A stretch of DNA of 64,000 nt from Sisyra terminalis (taxonomy: Eukaryota > Arthropoda > Insecta > Neuroptera > Sisyridae): assembly GCA_958496175.1 (NCBI GenBank), contig OY292278.1:11098001-11162000 (forward strand). Direction: 5' to 3'. Position 1 is the stretch's first letter; the number at the start of each line of letters is the position of its first letter. Position numbers and translations under genes: made by a program. The notes under the pieces were generated by a model that saw only the letters and a program-made list of their open reading frames with translations, did no database searches and was not told the DNA's origin. Below, in pieces: positions 1-14,954 of the stretch.

Positions 1-3000
1 GATGTAAAAACACATGCACCTATTTTGCCCTTAAAATTGGTCGTTTTTGAGGGGTGCGATTTCCTTATAAGGATATATTGCATCAACGGGGTATCAAACT
101 ATGGTCTAACGTGAGAAGAAATGTGAAAAAATTTTTGTCCTGTGTGCAAAAGGACACCCGCAATATCGTTTCAAAATTTCAATAAGGACTATTTTCAACT
201 TCATAAAAAGGATATAAGGGATGGTTTCTTTCGCTAACATTGAGCTGAATATTTAAGACTGAATCATGCTTAACCGAATTGAATGAAAAAAAATCGAATT
301 AAATGGCTTGATCCTTGGGAAATTAAAACGGAAAGTAAAGGATGTAAAAAACATGCAACAAATTTGCCCTTAAAATTGGTCGTTTTTGAGGGGTGCGATT
401 TCCTTATAAGGATATTTTGCATCAACGGGTTATCAAACTATGGTCTAACGTGAGAAGAAATGTGAAAAAATTTATGTCCTGTGTGCAAAAGGACACCCGC
501 AATATCGTTTCAAAGTTTCAAAAAGGACTATTTTCAAATTCATAAAAAGGATATAAGGGATGCTTTCTTTCGCTAACATTGAGCTGAATATTTAAGACTA
601 AATCATGCTTAACCGAATTGAATGAAAAAAAATCGAATTAAATGGCTTGATCCTTGGGAAATTAAAACGGAAAGTAAAGGATGTAAAAACACATGCACCC
701 ATTTTGCCCTTAAAATTGTTCGTTTTTGAGGGGTGCGATTTCCTTATAAGGATATTTTGCATCAACGGGTTATCAAACTATGGTCTAACGTGAGAAGAAA
801 TGTGAAAATATTTTTGTCCTGTGTGCAAAAGGACACCCGCAATATCGTTTCAAAATTTCAATAAGGACTATTTTCAACTTCATAAAAAGGATATAAGGGA
901 TGGTTTCTTTCGCTAACATTGAGCTGAATATTTAAGACTAAATCATGCTTAACCAAATTGAATGAAAAAAAAACGAATTAAATGGCTAGATCCTTGGGAA
1001 ATTAAAACGGAAAGTTAAGGATGTAGAAACACATGCACCAACTTTGCCCTTAAAATTGGTCGTTTTTGAGGGGTGTGATTTCCTTATAAGGATATATTGC
1101 ATCAACGGGTTATCAAACTATGGTCTAACGTGAGAAGAAATGTGATAAAATTTTTGTCCTGTGTGCAAAAGGACACCCGCAATATCGTTTCAAAGTTTCA
1201 AAAAGGACTATTTTCAACTTCATAAAAAGGATATAAGGGATGGTTTCTTTCGCTAACATTGAGCTGAATATTTAAGACTGAATCATGCTTAACCAAATTG
1301 AATGAAAAAAAATCGAATTAAACGGCTTAATCCTTGGGAAATTAAAACGGAAATTTAAGGATGTAAAAACACATGCACCAACTTTGCCCTTAAAATTGGT
1401 CGTTTTTGAGGGGTGTGATTTCCTTATAAGGATATATTGCATCAACGGGTTATCAAACTATGCTCTAACGTGAGAAAAATGAGAAAAAAATTTTGTCCTG
1501 TGTGCAAAAGGACACCCGCAATATCGTTTCAAAGTTTCAAAAAGGACTATTTTCAACTTCATAAAAAGGATATAAGGGATGGTTTCTTTCGCTAACATTG
1601 AGCTGAATATTTAAGACTAAATCATGCTTAACCGAATTGAATGAAAAAAATTCGAATTAAATGGCTTGGTCCTTAGGAAATTAAAATGGAAAGTTAAGGA
1701 TGTAAAAACACATGCACTAACTTTGCCCTTAAAATTGTTCGTTTTTGAGGGGTGCGATTTCCTTATAAGGATATATTGCATCAACGGGGTATCCAACTAT
1801 GGTCTAACGTGAGAAGAAATGTGAAAAAATTTTTGTCCTGTGTGCAAAAGGACACCCGCAATATCGTTTCAAAGTTTCAAAAAGGACTATTTTCAACTTC
1901 ATAAAAAGGATATAAGGGATGCTTTCTTTCGCTAACATTGAGCTGAATATTTAAGACTAAATCATGCTTAACCGAATTGAATGAAAAAAAATCGAATTAA
2001 ATGGCTTGGTCCTTGGGAAATTAAAACGGAAAGTTAAGGATGTAAAAACACATGCACTAACTTTGCCCTTAAAATTGTTCGTTTTTGAGAGGTGCGATTT
2101 CCTTATAAGGATATATTGCATCAACGGGGTATCCAACTATGGTCTAACGTGAGAAGAAATGTGAAAAAATTTTTGTCCTGTGTGCAAAAGGACACCCGCA
2201 ATATCGTTTCAAAGTTTCAAAAAGGACTATTTTCAACTTCATAAAAAGGATATAAGGGATGGTTTCTTTCGCTCACATTGAGCTGAATATTTAAGACTGA
2301 ATCATGCTTAACCGAATTGAATGAAAAAAAATGGAATAAAATGGCATGATCCTTGGGAAATTAAAACGGAAAGTAAAGGATGTAAAAACACATGCACCAA
2401 CTTTGCCCTTAAAATTGGTCGTTTTTGAGGGATGCGATTTCCTTATAAGGATATATTGCATCAACGGGTTATCAAAGTATGCTCTAACGTGAGAAGAAAT
2501 GGGAAAAAAATTTTGTCCTGTGTGCAGAAGGACACCCGCAATATCGTTTCAATGTTTCAAAAAGGACTATTTTCAAATTCATAAAAAGGATATAAGGGAT
2601 GCTTTCTTTCGCTAACATTGAGCTGAATATTTAAGACTAAATCATGCTTAACCGAATTGAATGAAAAAAATTGAATTAAACGGCTTGATCCTTGGGAAAT
2701 TAAAACGGAAATTTAAGGATGTAAAAACACATGCACCAACTTTGCCCTTAAAATTGGTCGTTTTTGAGGGGTGTGATTTCCTTATAAGGATATATTGCAT
2801 CAACGGGTTATCAAACTATGCTCTAACGTGAGAAGAAATGTGAAAAAATTTTTGTCCTGTGTGCAAAAGGACACCCGCAATATCGTTTCAAAGTTTCAAA
2901 AAGGACTATTTTCAACTTCATAAAAAGGATATAAGGGATGGTTTCTCTCGCTAACATTGAGCTGAATATTTAAGACAAAATCATGCTTAACCGAATTGAA

Positions 3001-6000
3001 TGAAAAAAAATCGAATTAAATGGCTTGATCCTTGGGAAATAAAAACGGAAAGTAAAGGATGTAAAAACACATGCAACAAATTTGCCCATAAAATTGGTCG
3101 TTTTTGAGGGGTGCGATTTCCTTATAAGGATATTTTGCATCAACGGGTTATCAAACTATGGTCTAACGTGAGAAGAAATGTGAAAAAATGTTTGTCCTGT
3201 GTGCAAAAGGACACCCGCAATATCGTTTCAAAGTTTCAAAAAGGACTATTTTCAAATTCATAAAAAGGATATAAGGGATGCTTTCTTTCGCTAACATTGA
3301 GCTGAATATTTAAGACTAAATCATGCTTAACCGAATTGAATGAAAAAAAATCGAATTAAATGGCTTGATCCTTGGGAAATTAAAACGGAAAGTAAAGGAA
3401 GTAAAAACACATGCACCAATTTTGCCCTTAAAATTGGTCGTTTTTGAGGGGTGCGATTTCCTTATAAGGATATATTGCATCAACGGGTTATCAAACTATG
3501 CTCTAACGTGAGAAGAAATGTGAAAAAAAATTTGTCCTGTATGCAAAAGGACACCCGCAATATCGTTTCAAAGTGTCAAAAAGGACTATTTTCAACTTCA
3601 TAAAAAGGATATAAGGGATGCTTTCTTTCGCTAACATTGAGCTGAATATTTAAGACTAAATCATGCTTAACCGAATTGAATGAAAAAAAATCGAATTAAA
3701 CTGCTTGATCCTTGGGAAATTAAAACGGAAATTTAAGGATGTAAAAACACATGCACCAACTTTACCCTTAAAATTGGTCGTTTTTGAGGGGTGTGATTTC
3801 CTTATAAGGATATATTGCATCAACGAGTTATCAAACTATGCTCTAACGTGAGAATAAATGTGAAAAAATTTTTGTCCTGTGTGCAAAAGGACACCCGCAA
3901 TATGGTTTCAAAATTTCAATAAGGACTATTTTCAACTTCATAAAAAGGATATAAGGGATGGTTTCTTTCGCTAACATTGAGCTGAATATTTAAGACTGAA
4001 TCATGCTTAACCGAATTGAATGAAAAAAAATCGAATTAAACGGCTTGATCCTTGGGAAATTAAAACGGAAAGTTAAGGATGTAAAAACACATGCACTAAC
4101 TTTGCCCTTAAAATTGTTCGTTTTTGAGGGGTGCGATTTCCTTATAAGGATATATTGCATCAACGGGGTATCCAACTATGGTCTAACGTGAGAAGAAATG
4201 TGAAAAAATTTTTGTCCTGTGTGCAAAAGGACACCCGCAATATCGTTTCAAAGTTTCAAAAAGGACTATTTTCAACTTCATAAAAAGGATATAAGGGATG
4301 GTTTCTTTCGCTCACATTGAGCTGAATATTTAAGACTGAATCATGCTTAACCGAATTGAATGAAAAAAAATGGAATAAAATGGCATGATCCTTGGGAAAT
4401 TAAAACGGAAAGTAAAGGATGTAAAAACACATGCACCAACTTTGCCCTTAAAATTGGTCGTTTTTGAGGGATGCGATTTCCTTATAAGGATATATTGCAT
4501 CAACGGGTTATCAAAGTATGCTCTAACGTGAGAAGAAATGGGAAAAAAATTTTGTCCTGTGTGCAGAAGGACACCCGCAATATCGTTTCAATGTTTCAAA
4601 AAGGACTATTTTCAAATTCATAAAAAGGATATAAGGGATGCTTTCTTTCGCTAACATTGAGCTGAATATTTAAGACTAAATCATGCTTAACCGAATTGAA
4701 TGAAAAAAAATTGAATTAAACGGCTTGATCCTTGGGAAATTAAAACGGAAATTTAAGGATGTAAAAACACATGCACCAACTTTGCCCTTAAAATTGGTCG
4801 TTTTTGAGGGGTGTGATTTCCTTATAAGGATATATTGCATCAACGGGTTATCAAACTATGCTCTAACGTGAGAAGAAATGTGAAAAAATTTTTGTCCTGT
4901 GTGCAAAAGGACACCCGCAATATCGTTTCAAAGTTTCAAAAAGGACTATTTTCAACTTCATAAAAAGGATATAAGGGATGCTTTCTTTCGCTAACATTGA
5001 GCTGAATATTTAAGACTAAATCATGCTTAACCGAATTGAATGAAAAAAATTGAATTAAACGGCTTGATCCTTGGGAAATTAAAACGGAAATTTAAGGATG
5101 TAAAAACACATGCACCAACTTTGCCCTTAAAATTGGTCGTTTTTGAGGGGTGTGATTTCCTTATAAGGATATATTGCATCAACGGGTTATCAAACTATGC
5201 TCTAACGTGAGAAGAAATGTGAAAAAATTTTTGTCCTGTGTGCAAAAGGACACCCGCAATATCGTTTCAAAGTTTCAAAAAGGACTATTTTCAACTTCAT
5301 AAAAAGGATATAAGGGATGGTTTCTCTCGCTAACATTGAGCTGAATATTTAAGACAAAATCATGCTTAACCGAATTGAATGAAAAAAAATCGAATTAAAT
5401 GGCTTGATCCTTGGGAAATAAAAACGGAAAGTAAAGGATGTAAAAACACATGCAACAAATTTGCCCATAAAATTGGTCGTTTTTGAGGGGTGCGATTTCC
5501 TTATAAGGATATTTTGCATCAACGGGTTATCAAACTATGGTCTAACGTGAGAAGAAATGTGAAAAAATGTTTGTCCTGTGTGCAAAAGGACACCCGCAAT
5601 ATCGTTTCAAAGTTTCAAAAAGGACTATTTTCAAATTCATAAAAAGGATATAAGGGATGCTTTCTTTCGCTAACATTGAGCTGAATATTTAAGACTAAAT
5701 CATGCTTAACCGAATTGAATGAAAAAAAATCGAATTAAATGGCTTGATCCTTGGGAAATTAAAACGGAAAGTAAAGGAAGTAAAAACACATGCACCAATT
5801 TTGCCCTTAAAATTGGTCGTTTTTGAGGGGTGCGATTTCCTTATAAGGATATATTGCATCAACGGGTTATCAAACTATGCTCTAACGTGAGAAGAAATGT
5901 GAAAAAAAATTTGTCCTGTATGCAAAAGGACACCCGCAATATCGTTTCAAAGTTTCAAAAAGGACTATTTTCAACTTCATAAAAAGGATATAAGGGATGC

Positions 6001-9000
6001 TTTCTTTCGCTAACATTGAGCTGAATATTTAAGACTAAATCATGCTTAACCGAATTGAATGAAAAAAAATCGAATTAAACTGCTTGATCCTTGGGAAATT
6101 AAAACGGAAATTTAAGGATGTAAAAACACATGCACCAACTTTACCCTTAAAATTGGTCGTTTTTGAGGGGTGTGATTTCCTTATAAGGATATATTGCATC
6201 AACGAGTTATCAAACTATGCTCTAACGTGAGAATAAATGTGAAAAAATTTTTGTCCTGTGTGCAAAAGGACACCCGCAATATGGTTTCAAAATTTCAATA
6301 AGGACTATTTTCAACTTCATAAAAAGGATATAAGGGATGGTTTCTTTCGCTAACATTGAGCTGAATATTTAAGACTGAATCATGCTTAACCGAATTGAAT
6401 GAAAAAAAATCGAATTAAACGGCTTGATCCTTGGGAAATTAAAACGGAAAGTTAAGGATGTAAAAACACATGCACTAACTTTGCCCTTAAAATTGTTCGT
6501 TTTTGAGGGGTGCGATTTCCTTATAAGGATATATTGCATCAACGGGGTATCCAACTATGGTCTAACGTGAGAAGAAATGTGAAAAAATTTTTGTCCTGTG
6601 TGCAAAAGGACACCCGCAATATCGTTTCAAAGTTTCAAAAAGGACTATTTTCAACTTCATAAAAAGGATATAAGGGATGGTTTCTTTCGCTCACATTGAG
6701 CTGAATATTTAAGACTGAATCATGCTTAACCGAATTGAATGAAAAAAAATGGAATAAAATGGCATGATCCTTGGGAAATTAAAACGGAAAGTAAAGGATG
6801 TAAAAACACATGCACCAACTTTGCCCTTAAAATTGGTCGTTTTTGAGGGATGCGATTTCCTTATAAGGATATATTGCATCAACGGGTTATCAAAGTATGC
6901 TCTAACGTGAGAAGAAATGGGAAAAAAATTTTGTCCTGTGTGCAGAAGGACACCCGCAATATCGTTTCAATGTTTCAAAAAGGACTATTTTCAAATTCAT
7001 AAAAAGGATATAAGGGATGCTTTCTTTCGCTAACATTGAGCTGAATATTTAAGACTAAATCATGCTTAACCGAATTGAATGAAAAAAAATTGAATTAAAC
7101 GGCTTGATCCTTGGGAAATTAAAACGGAAATTTAAGGATGTAAAAACACATGCACCAACTTTGCCCTTAAAATTGGTCGTTTTTGAGGGGTGTGATTTCC
7201 TTATAAGGATATATTGCATCAACGGGTTATCAAACTATGCTCTAACGTGAGAAGAAATGTGAAAAAATTTTTGTCCTGTGTGCAAAAGGACACCCGCAAT
7301 ATCGTTTCAAAGTTTCAAAAAGGACTATTTTCAACTTCATAAAAAGGATATAAGGGATGGTTTCTCTCGCTAACATTGAGCTGAATATTTAAGACAAAAT
7401 CATGCTTAACCGAATTGAATGAAAAAAAATCGAATTAAATGGCTTGATCCTTGGGAAATAAAAACGGAAAGTAAAGGATGTAAAAACACATGCAACAAAT
7501 TTGCCCATAAAATTGGTCGTTTTTGAGGGGTGCGATTTCCATATAAGGATATTTTGCATCAACGGGTTATCAAACTATGGTCTAACGTGAGAAGAAATGT
7601 GAAAAAATGTTTGTCCTGTGTGCAAAAGGACACCCGCAATATCGTTTCAAAGTTTCAAAAAGGACTATTTTCAAATTCATAAAAAGGATATAAGGGATGC
7701 TTTCTTTCGCTAACATTGAGCTGAATATTTAAGACTAAATCATGCTTAACCGAATTGAATGAAAAAAAATCGAATTAAATGGCTTGATCCTTGGGAAATT
7801 AAAACGGAAAGTAAAGGAAGTAAAAACACATGCACCAATTTTGCCCTTAAAATTGGTCGTTTTTGAGGGGTGCGATTTCCTTATAAGGATATATTGCATC
7901 AACGGGTTATCAAACTATGCTCTAACGTGAGAAGAAATGTGAAAAAAAATTTGTCCTGTATGCAAAAGGACACCCGCAATATCGTTTCAAAGTTTCAAAA
8001 AGGACTATTTTCAACTTCATAAAAAGGATATAAGGGATGCTTTCTTTCGCTAACATTGAGCTGAATATTTAAGACTAAATCATGCTTAACCGAATTGAAT
8101 GAAAAAAAATCGAATTAAACTGCTTGATCCTTGGGAAATTAAAACGGAAATTTAAGGATGTAAAAACACATGCACCAACTTTACCCTTAAAATTGGTCGT
8201 TTTTGAGGGGTGTGATTTCCTTATAAGGATATATTGCATCAACGAGTTATCAAACTATGCTCTAACGTGAGAATAAATGTGAAAAAATTTTTGTCCTGTG
8301 TGCAAAAGGACACCCGCAATATGGTTTCAAAATTTCAATAAGGACTATTTTCAACTTCATAAAAAGGATATAAGGGATGGTTTCTTTCGCTAACATTGAG
8401 CTGAATATTTAAGACTGAATCATGCTTAACCGAATTGAATGAAATAAAATCGAATTAAACGGCTTGATCCTTGGGAAATTAAAACGGAAATTTAAGGATG
8501 TAAAAACACATGCACTAACTTTGCCCTTAAAATTGGTCGTTTTTGAGGGGTGCGATTTCCTTATAAGGATATATTGCATCAACGGGTTATCAAACTATGC
8601 TCTAACGTGAGAAGAAATGTGAAAAAAATTTTGTCCTGTATGCAAAAGGACACCCGCAATATCGTTTCAAAGTTTCAAAAAGGACTATTTTCAACTTCAT
8701 AAAAAGGATATAAGGGATGCTTTCTTTCGCTAACATTGAGCTGAATATTTAAGACTAAATCATGCTTAACCGAATTGAATGAAAAAAAATCGAATTAAAC
8801 TGCTTGATCCTTGGGAAATTAAAACGGAAATTTAAGGATGTAAAAACACACGCACCAACTTTACCCTTAAAATTGGTCGTTTTTGAGGGGTGTGATTTCC
8901 TTATAAGGATATATTGCATCAACGGGTTATCAAACTATGCTCTAACGTGAGAAGAAATGTGAAAAAATTTTTGTCCTGTGTGCAAAAGGACACCCGCAAT

Positions 9001-10430
9001 ATCGTTTCAAAGTTTCAAAAAGGACTATTTTCAAATTCATAAAAAGGATATAAGGGATGCTTTCTTTCGCTAACATTGAGCTGAATATTTAAGACTAAAT
9101 CATGCTTAACCGAATTGAATGAAAAAAAATCGAATTAAATGGCTTGATCCTTGGGAAATTAAAACGGAAAGTAAAGGATGGAAAAACACATGCACCCATT
9201 TTGCCCTTAAAATTGGTCGTTTTTGAGGGGTGCGATTTCCTTATAAGGATATATTGCATCAACGGGTTATCAAACTATGCTCTAACGTGAGAAGAAATGT
9301 GAAAAATTTTTTGTTCTGTGTGCAAAAGGACACCCGCAATATCGTTTCAAAATTTCAATAAGGACTATTTTCAACTTCATAAAAAGGATATAAGGGATGG
9401 TTTCTTTCGCTAACATTGAGCTGAATATTTAAGACTGAATTATGCTTAACCGAATTGAATGAAAAAAAATGGAATAAAATGGCATGATCCTTGGGAAATT
9501 AAAACGGAAAGTAAAGGATGTAAAAACACATGCACCAACTTTGCCCTTAAAATTGGTCGTTTTTGAGGGATGCGATTTCCTTATAAGGATATATTGCATC
9601 AACGGGTTATCAAAGTATGCTCTAACGTGAGAAGAAATGGGAAAAAAATTTTGTCCTGTGTGCAGAAGGACACCCGCAATATCGTTTCAAAGTTTCAAAA
9701 AGGACTATTTTCAACTTCATAAAAAGGATATAAGGGATGGTTTCTTTCGCTAACATTGAGCTGAATATTTAAGACTAAATCATGCTTAACCGAATTGAAT
9801 GAAAAAAAATTGAATTAAACGGCTTGATCCTTGGGAAATTAAAACGGAAATTTAAGGATGTAAAAACACATGCACCGACTTTGCCCTTAAAATTGGTCGT
9901 TTTTGAGGGGTGTGATTTCCTTATAAGGATATATTGCATCAACGGGTTATCAAACTATGCTCTAACGTGAGAAGAAATGTGAAAAAATTTTTGTCCTGTG
10001 TGCAGAAGGACACCCGCAATATCGTTTCAAAGTTTCAAAAAGGACTATTTTCAACTTCATAAAAAGGATATAAGGGATGGTTTCTTTCGCTTACATTGAG
10101 CTGAATATTTAAGACTGAATCATGCTTAACCAAATTGAATGAAAAAAAATCGAATTAAACGGCGTGATCCTTGGGAAATTAAAACGGAAAGTAAAGGATG
10201 TAAAAACACATGCACCAACTTTGCCCTTAAAATTGGTCGTTTTTGAGGGGTGCGATTTCCTTATAAGGATATATTGCATCAACGGGTTATCAAACTATGC
10301 TCTATCGTGAGAAGAAATGTGAAAAAAATTTTGTCCTGTGTGCAAAAGGACACCCGCAATATCGTGTCAAAGTTTCAAAAAGGACTATTTTCAACTTCAT
10401 AAAAAGGATATAAGGGATGCTTTCTTTCGC
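1..10430. repeat. Satellite super-block, copy 1
   Basis: This stretch of about 30 monomers reappears in the same order from 14955 onward. Offsets shift only by whole monomers: 14954 at the start, 14274 from monomer 1360, and near 14272 again at 8838. Private variants are shared, including the monomer with the shortened GATGTAAAAAACATG start (341 and 15295) and the CCATATAAGG variant near 7541 and 22151. It may extend left of the window. Confidence 0.85.
2039..8496. repeat. Six-monomer higher-order repeat, first set
   Basis: Monomers follow a fixed order of recognisable types. A has GCACTAAC with GTTCG. B has GAGGGATGCG. C has GGGGTGTGATT. D has GCAACAAATTTGCCCATAA. E has a GAAGTAAAAAC start. 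F has TTTACCC and CAACGAGTT. A-type monomers start at 2039, 4078, 6457 and 8497, so unit lengths are 2039, 2379 and 2040 bp, or 6, 7 and 6 monomers. The 7-monomer unit has an extra C-type monomer at 4758-5096. Confidence 0.88.
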
Positions 10431-12235
10431 TAACATTGAGCTGAATATTTAAGACTAAATCATGCTTAACCGAATTGAATGAAAAAAAATCGAATTAAAC
10501 GGCTTAATCCTTGGAATATTAAAACGGAAATTTAAGGATGTAAAAACACATGCACCAACTTTGCCCTTAAAATTGGTCGTTTCTGAGGGGTGCGATTTCC
10601 TTATAAGGATATATTGCATCAACGGGTTATCAAACTATGCTCTAACGTGAGAAGAAATGTGAAATTTTTTTTGTCTTGTGTGCAAAAGGACACCCGCAAT
10701 ATCGTTTCAAAATTTCAATAAGGACTATTTTCAACTTCATAAAAAGGATATAAGGGATGGTTTCTTTCGCTAACATTGAGCTGAATATATAAGACTTATT
10801 CATGCTTAACCGAATTGAATGAAAAAAATCGAATAAAATGGCATGATCCTTGGGAAATTAAAACGGAAAGTAAAGGATGTAAAAACACATGCAACAAATG
10901 TGCCCTTAAAATTGGTCGTTTTTGAGGGGTGCGATTTCCTTATAAGGATATATTGCATCAACGGGGTATCAAACTATGGTCTAACGTGAGAAGAAATGTG
11001 AAAATATTTTTGTCCTGTGTGCAAAAGGACACCCGCAATATCGTTTCAAAGTTTCAAAAAGGACTATTTTCAACTTCATAAAAAGGATATAAGGGATGCT
11101 TTCTTTCGCTAACATTGAGCTGAATATTTAAGACTAAATCATGCTTAACCGAATTGAATGAAAAAAAATCGAATTAAATGGCTTAATCCTTGGAAAATTA
11201 AAACGGAAAGTTAAGGATGTAAAAACACATGCACTAACTTTGTCCTTAAAATTGGTCGTTTTTGAGGGGTGCGATTTCCTTATAAGGATATATTGCATCA
11301 ACGGGGTATCAAACTATGGTCTAACGTGAGAAGAAATGTGAAAAAATTTTTGCCCTGTGTGCAAAAGGACACCCGCAATATCGTTTCAAAGTTTAAAAAA
11401 GGACTATTTTCAACTTCATAAAAAGGCTATAAGGGATGGTTTCTTTCGCTAACATTGAGCTGAATATTTAAGACTAAATCATGCTTAACCGAATTGAATG
11501 AAAAAAAATCGAATTAAACGGCTTGATCCTTGAAATATTAAAACGGAAATTTAAGGATGTAAAAACACATGCACCAACTTTGCCCTTAAAATTGGTCGTT
11601 TTTGAGGGGTGCGATTTCCTTATAAGGATATATTGCATCAACGGGTTATCAAACTATGCTCTAACGAGAGAAGAAATGTGAAAAAAATTTTGTCCTGTGT
11701 GCAAAAGGACACCCGCAATATCGTTTCAAAGTTTCAAAAAGGACTATTTTCAACTTCATAAAAAGGATATAAGGGATGGTTTCTTTCGCTAACATTGAGC
11801 TGAATATTTAAGACTGAATCATGCTTAACCAAATTGAATGAAAAAAAATCGAATTAAACGGCTTAATCCTTGGGAAATTAAAACGGAAATTTAAGGATGT
11901 AAAAACACATGCACCAACTTTGCCCTTAAAATTGGTCGTTTTTGAGGGGTGTGATTTCCTTATAAGTATATATTGCATCAACGGGTTATCAAACTATGCT
12001 CTAACGTGAGAAGAAATGAGAAAAAAATTTTGTCCTGTGTGCAAAAGGACACCCGCAATATCGTTTCAAAGTTTCAAAAAGGACTATTTTCAACTTCATA
12101 AAAAGGATATAAGGGATGGTTTCTTTCGCTAACATTGAGCTGAATATTTAAGACTAAATCATGCTTAACCGAATTGAATGAAAAAAATTCGAATTAAATG
12201 GCTTGGTCCTTAGGAAATTAAAACGGAAAGTTAAG

Positions 12236-14954
12236 GATGTAAAAACACATGCACTAACTTTGCCCTTAAAATTGTTCGTTTTTGAGGGGTGCGATTTCCT
12301 TATAAGGATATATTGCATCAACGGGGTATCCAACTATGGTCTTACGTGAGAAGAAATGTGAAAAAATTTTTGTCCTGTGTGCAAAAGGACACCCGCAATA
12401 TCGTTTCAAAGTTTCAAAAAGGACTATTTTCAACTTCATAAAAAGGATATAAGGGATGGTTTCTTTCGCTAACATTGAGCTGAATATTTAGGACTGAATC
12501 ATGCTTAACCGAATTGAATGAAAAAAAATCGAATTAAATAGCTTGATCCTTGGGAAATTAAAACGGAAAGTAAAGGATGTAAAAACACGTGCACCAATTT
12601 TGCCCTTAAAATTGGTCGTTTTTGAGGGGTGCGATTTCATATAAGGATATATTGCATCAACGGGGTATCAAACTATGGTCTAACGTGAGAAGAAATGTGA
12701 AAAAATTTTTGTACTGTGTGCAAAAGGACACCCGCAATATCGTTTCAAAATTTCAATAAGGACTATTTTCAACTTCATAAAAAGGATATAAGGGATGGTT
12801 TCTTTCGCTAACATTGAGCTGAATATTTAAGACTGAATCATGCTTAACCGAATTGAATGAAAAAAAATCGAATTAAATGGCTTGATCCTTGGGAAATTAA
12901 AACGGAAAGTAAAGGATGTAAAAACACATGCAACAAATTTGCCCTTAAAATTGGTCGTTTTTGAGGGGTGCGATTTCCTTATAAGGATATTTTGCATCAA
13001 AGGGTTATCAAACTATGGTCTAACGTGAGAAGAAATGTGAAAAAATTTATGTCCTGTGTGCAAAAGGACACCCGCAATATCGTTTCAAAGTTTCAAAAAG
13101 GACTATTTTCAAATTCATAAAAAGGATATAAGGGATGCTTTCTTTCGCTAACATTGAGCTGAATATTTAAGACTAAATCATGCTTAACCGAATTGAATGA
13201 AAAAAATTCGAATTAAATGGCTTGGTCCTTAGGAAATTAAAACGGAAAGTTAAGGATGTAAAAACACATGCACTAACTTTGCCCTTAAAATTGTTCGTTT
13301 TTGAGGGGTGCGATTTCCTTATAAGGATATATTGCATCAACGGGGTATCCAACTATGGTCTTACGTGAGAAGAAATGTGAAAAAATTTTTGCCCTGTGTG
13401 CAAAAGGACACCCGCAATATCGTTTCAAAGTGTCAAAAAGGACTATTTTCAACTTCATAAAAAGGATATAAGGGATGCTTTCTTTCGCTAACATTGAGCT
13501 GAATATTTAAGACTAAATCATGCTTAACCGAATTGAATGAAAAAAAATCGAATTAAATGGCTTGGTCCTTGGGAAATTAAAACGGAAAGTTAAGGATGTA
13601 AAAACACATGCACTAACTTTGCCCTTAAAATTGTTCGATTTTGAGGGGTGCGATTTCCTTATAAGGATATATTGCATCAACGGGGTATCCAACTATGGTC
13701 TAACGTGAGAAGAAATGTGAAAAAATTTTTGTCCTGTGTGCAAAAGGACACCCGCAATATCGTTTCAAAGTTTCAAAAAGGACTATTTTCAACTTCATAA
13801 AAAGGATATAAGGGATGGTTTCTTTCGCTAACATTGAGCTGAATATTTAAGACTGAATCATGCTTAACCGAATTGAATGAAAAAAAATCGAATTAAATGG
13901 CTTGATCCTTGGGAAATTAAAACGGAAAGTAAAGGATGTAAAAACACATGCAACAAATTTGCCCTTAAAATTGGTCGTTTTTGAGGGGTGCGATTTCCTT
14001 ATAAGGATATTTTGCATCAAAGGGTTATCAAACTATGGTCTAACGTGAGAAGAAATGTGAAAAAATTTATGTCCTGTGTGCAAAAGGACACCCGCAATAT
14101 CGTTTCAAAGTTTCAAAAAGGACTATTTTCAAATTCATAAAAAGGATATAAGGGATGCTTTCTTTCGCTAACATTGAGCTGAATATTTAAGACTAAATCA
14201 TGCTTAACCGAATTGAATGAAAAAAATTCGAATTAAATGGCTTGGTCCTTAGGAAATTAAAACGGAAAGTTAAGGATGTAAAAACACATGCACTAACTTT
14301 GCCCTTAAAATTGTTCGTTTTTGAGGGGTGCGATTTCCTTATAAGGATATATTGCATCAACGGGGTATCCAACTATGGTCTTACGTGAGAAGAAATGTGA
14401 AAAAATTTTTGCCCTGTGTGCAAAAGGACACCCGCAATATCGTTTCAAAGTGTCAAAAAGGACTATTTTCAACTTCATAAAAAGGATATAAGGGATGGTT
14501 TCTTTCGCTAACATTGAGCTGAATATTTAAGACTAAATCATGCTTAACCGAATTGAATGAAAAAAAATCGAATTAAATGGCTTGGTCCTTGGGAAATTAA
14601 AACGGAAAGTTAAGGATGTAAAAACACATGCACTAACTTTGCCCTTAAAATTGTTCGATTTTGAGGGGTGCGATTTCCTTATAAGGATATATTGCATCAA
14701 CGGGGTATCCAACTATGGTCTAACGTGAGAAGAAATGTGAAAAAATTTTTGTCCTGTGTGCAAAAGGACACCCGCAAAATCGTTTCAAAGTTTCAAAAAG
14801 GACTATTTTCAACTTCATAAAAAGGATATAAGGGATGCTTTCTTTCGCTAACATTGAGTTGAATATTTAAGACTAAATCATGCTTAACCGAATTGAATGA
14901 AAAAAAATCGAATTAAATGGCTTGATCCTTGGGAAATTAATACGGAAAGTAAAG
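12236..14954. repeat. Three-monomer (1020-bp) higher-order repeat
   Basis: Units begin at 12236, 13255 and 14275, spaced 1019 and 1020 bp. The first monomer of each has the private change CTTACGTGAG. The third has CATCAAAGGGTTATC (12914 and 13934). Units two and three are nearly identical; unit one carries a different middle monomer (12576). This local trimer sits between the two copies of the super-block and is not part of them. Confidence 0.82.
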
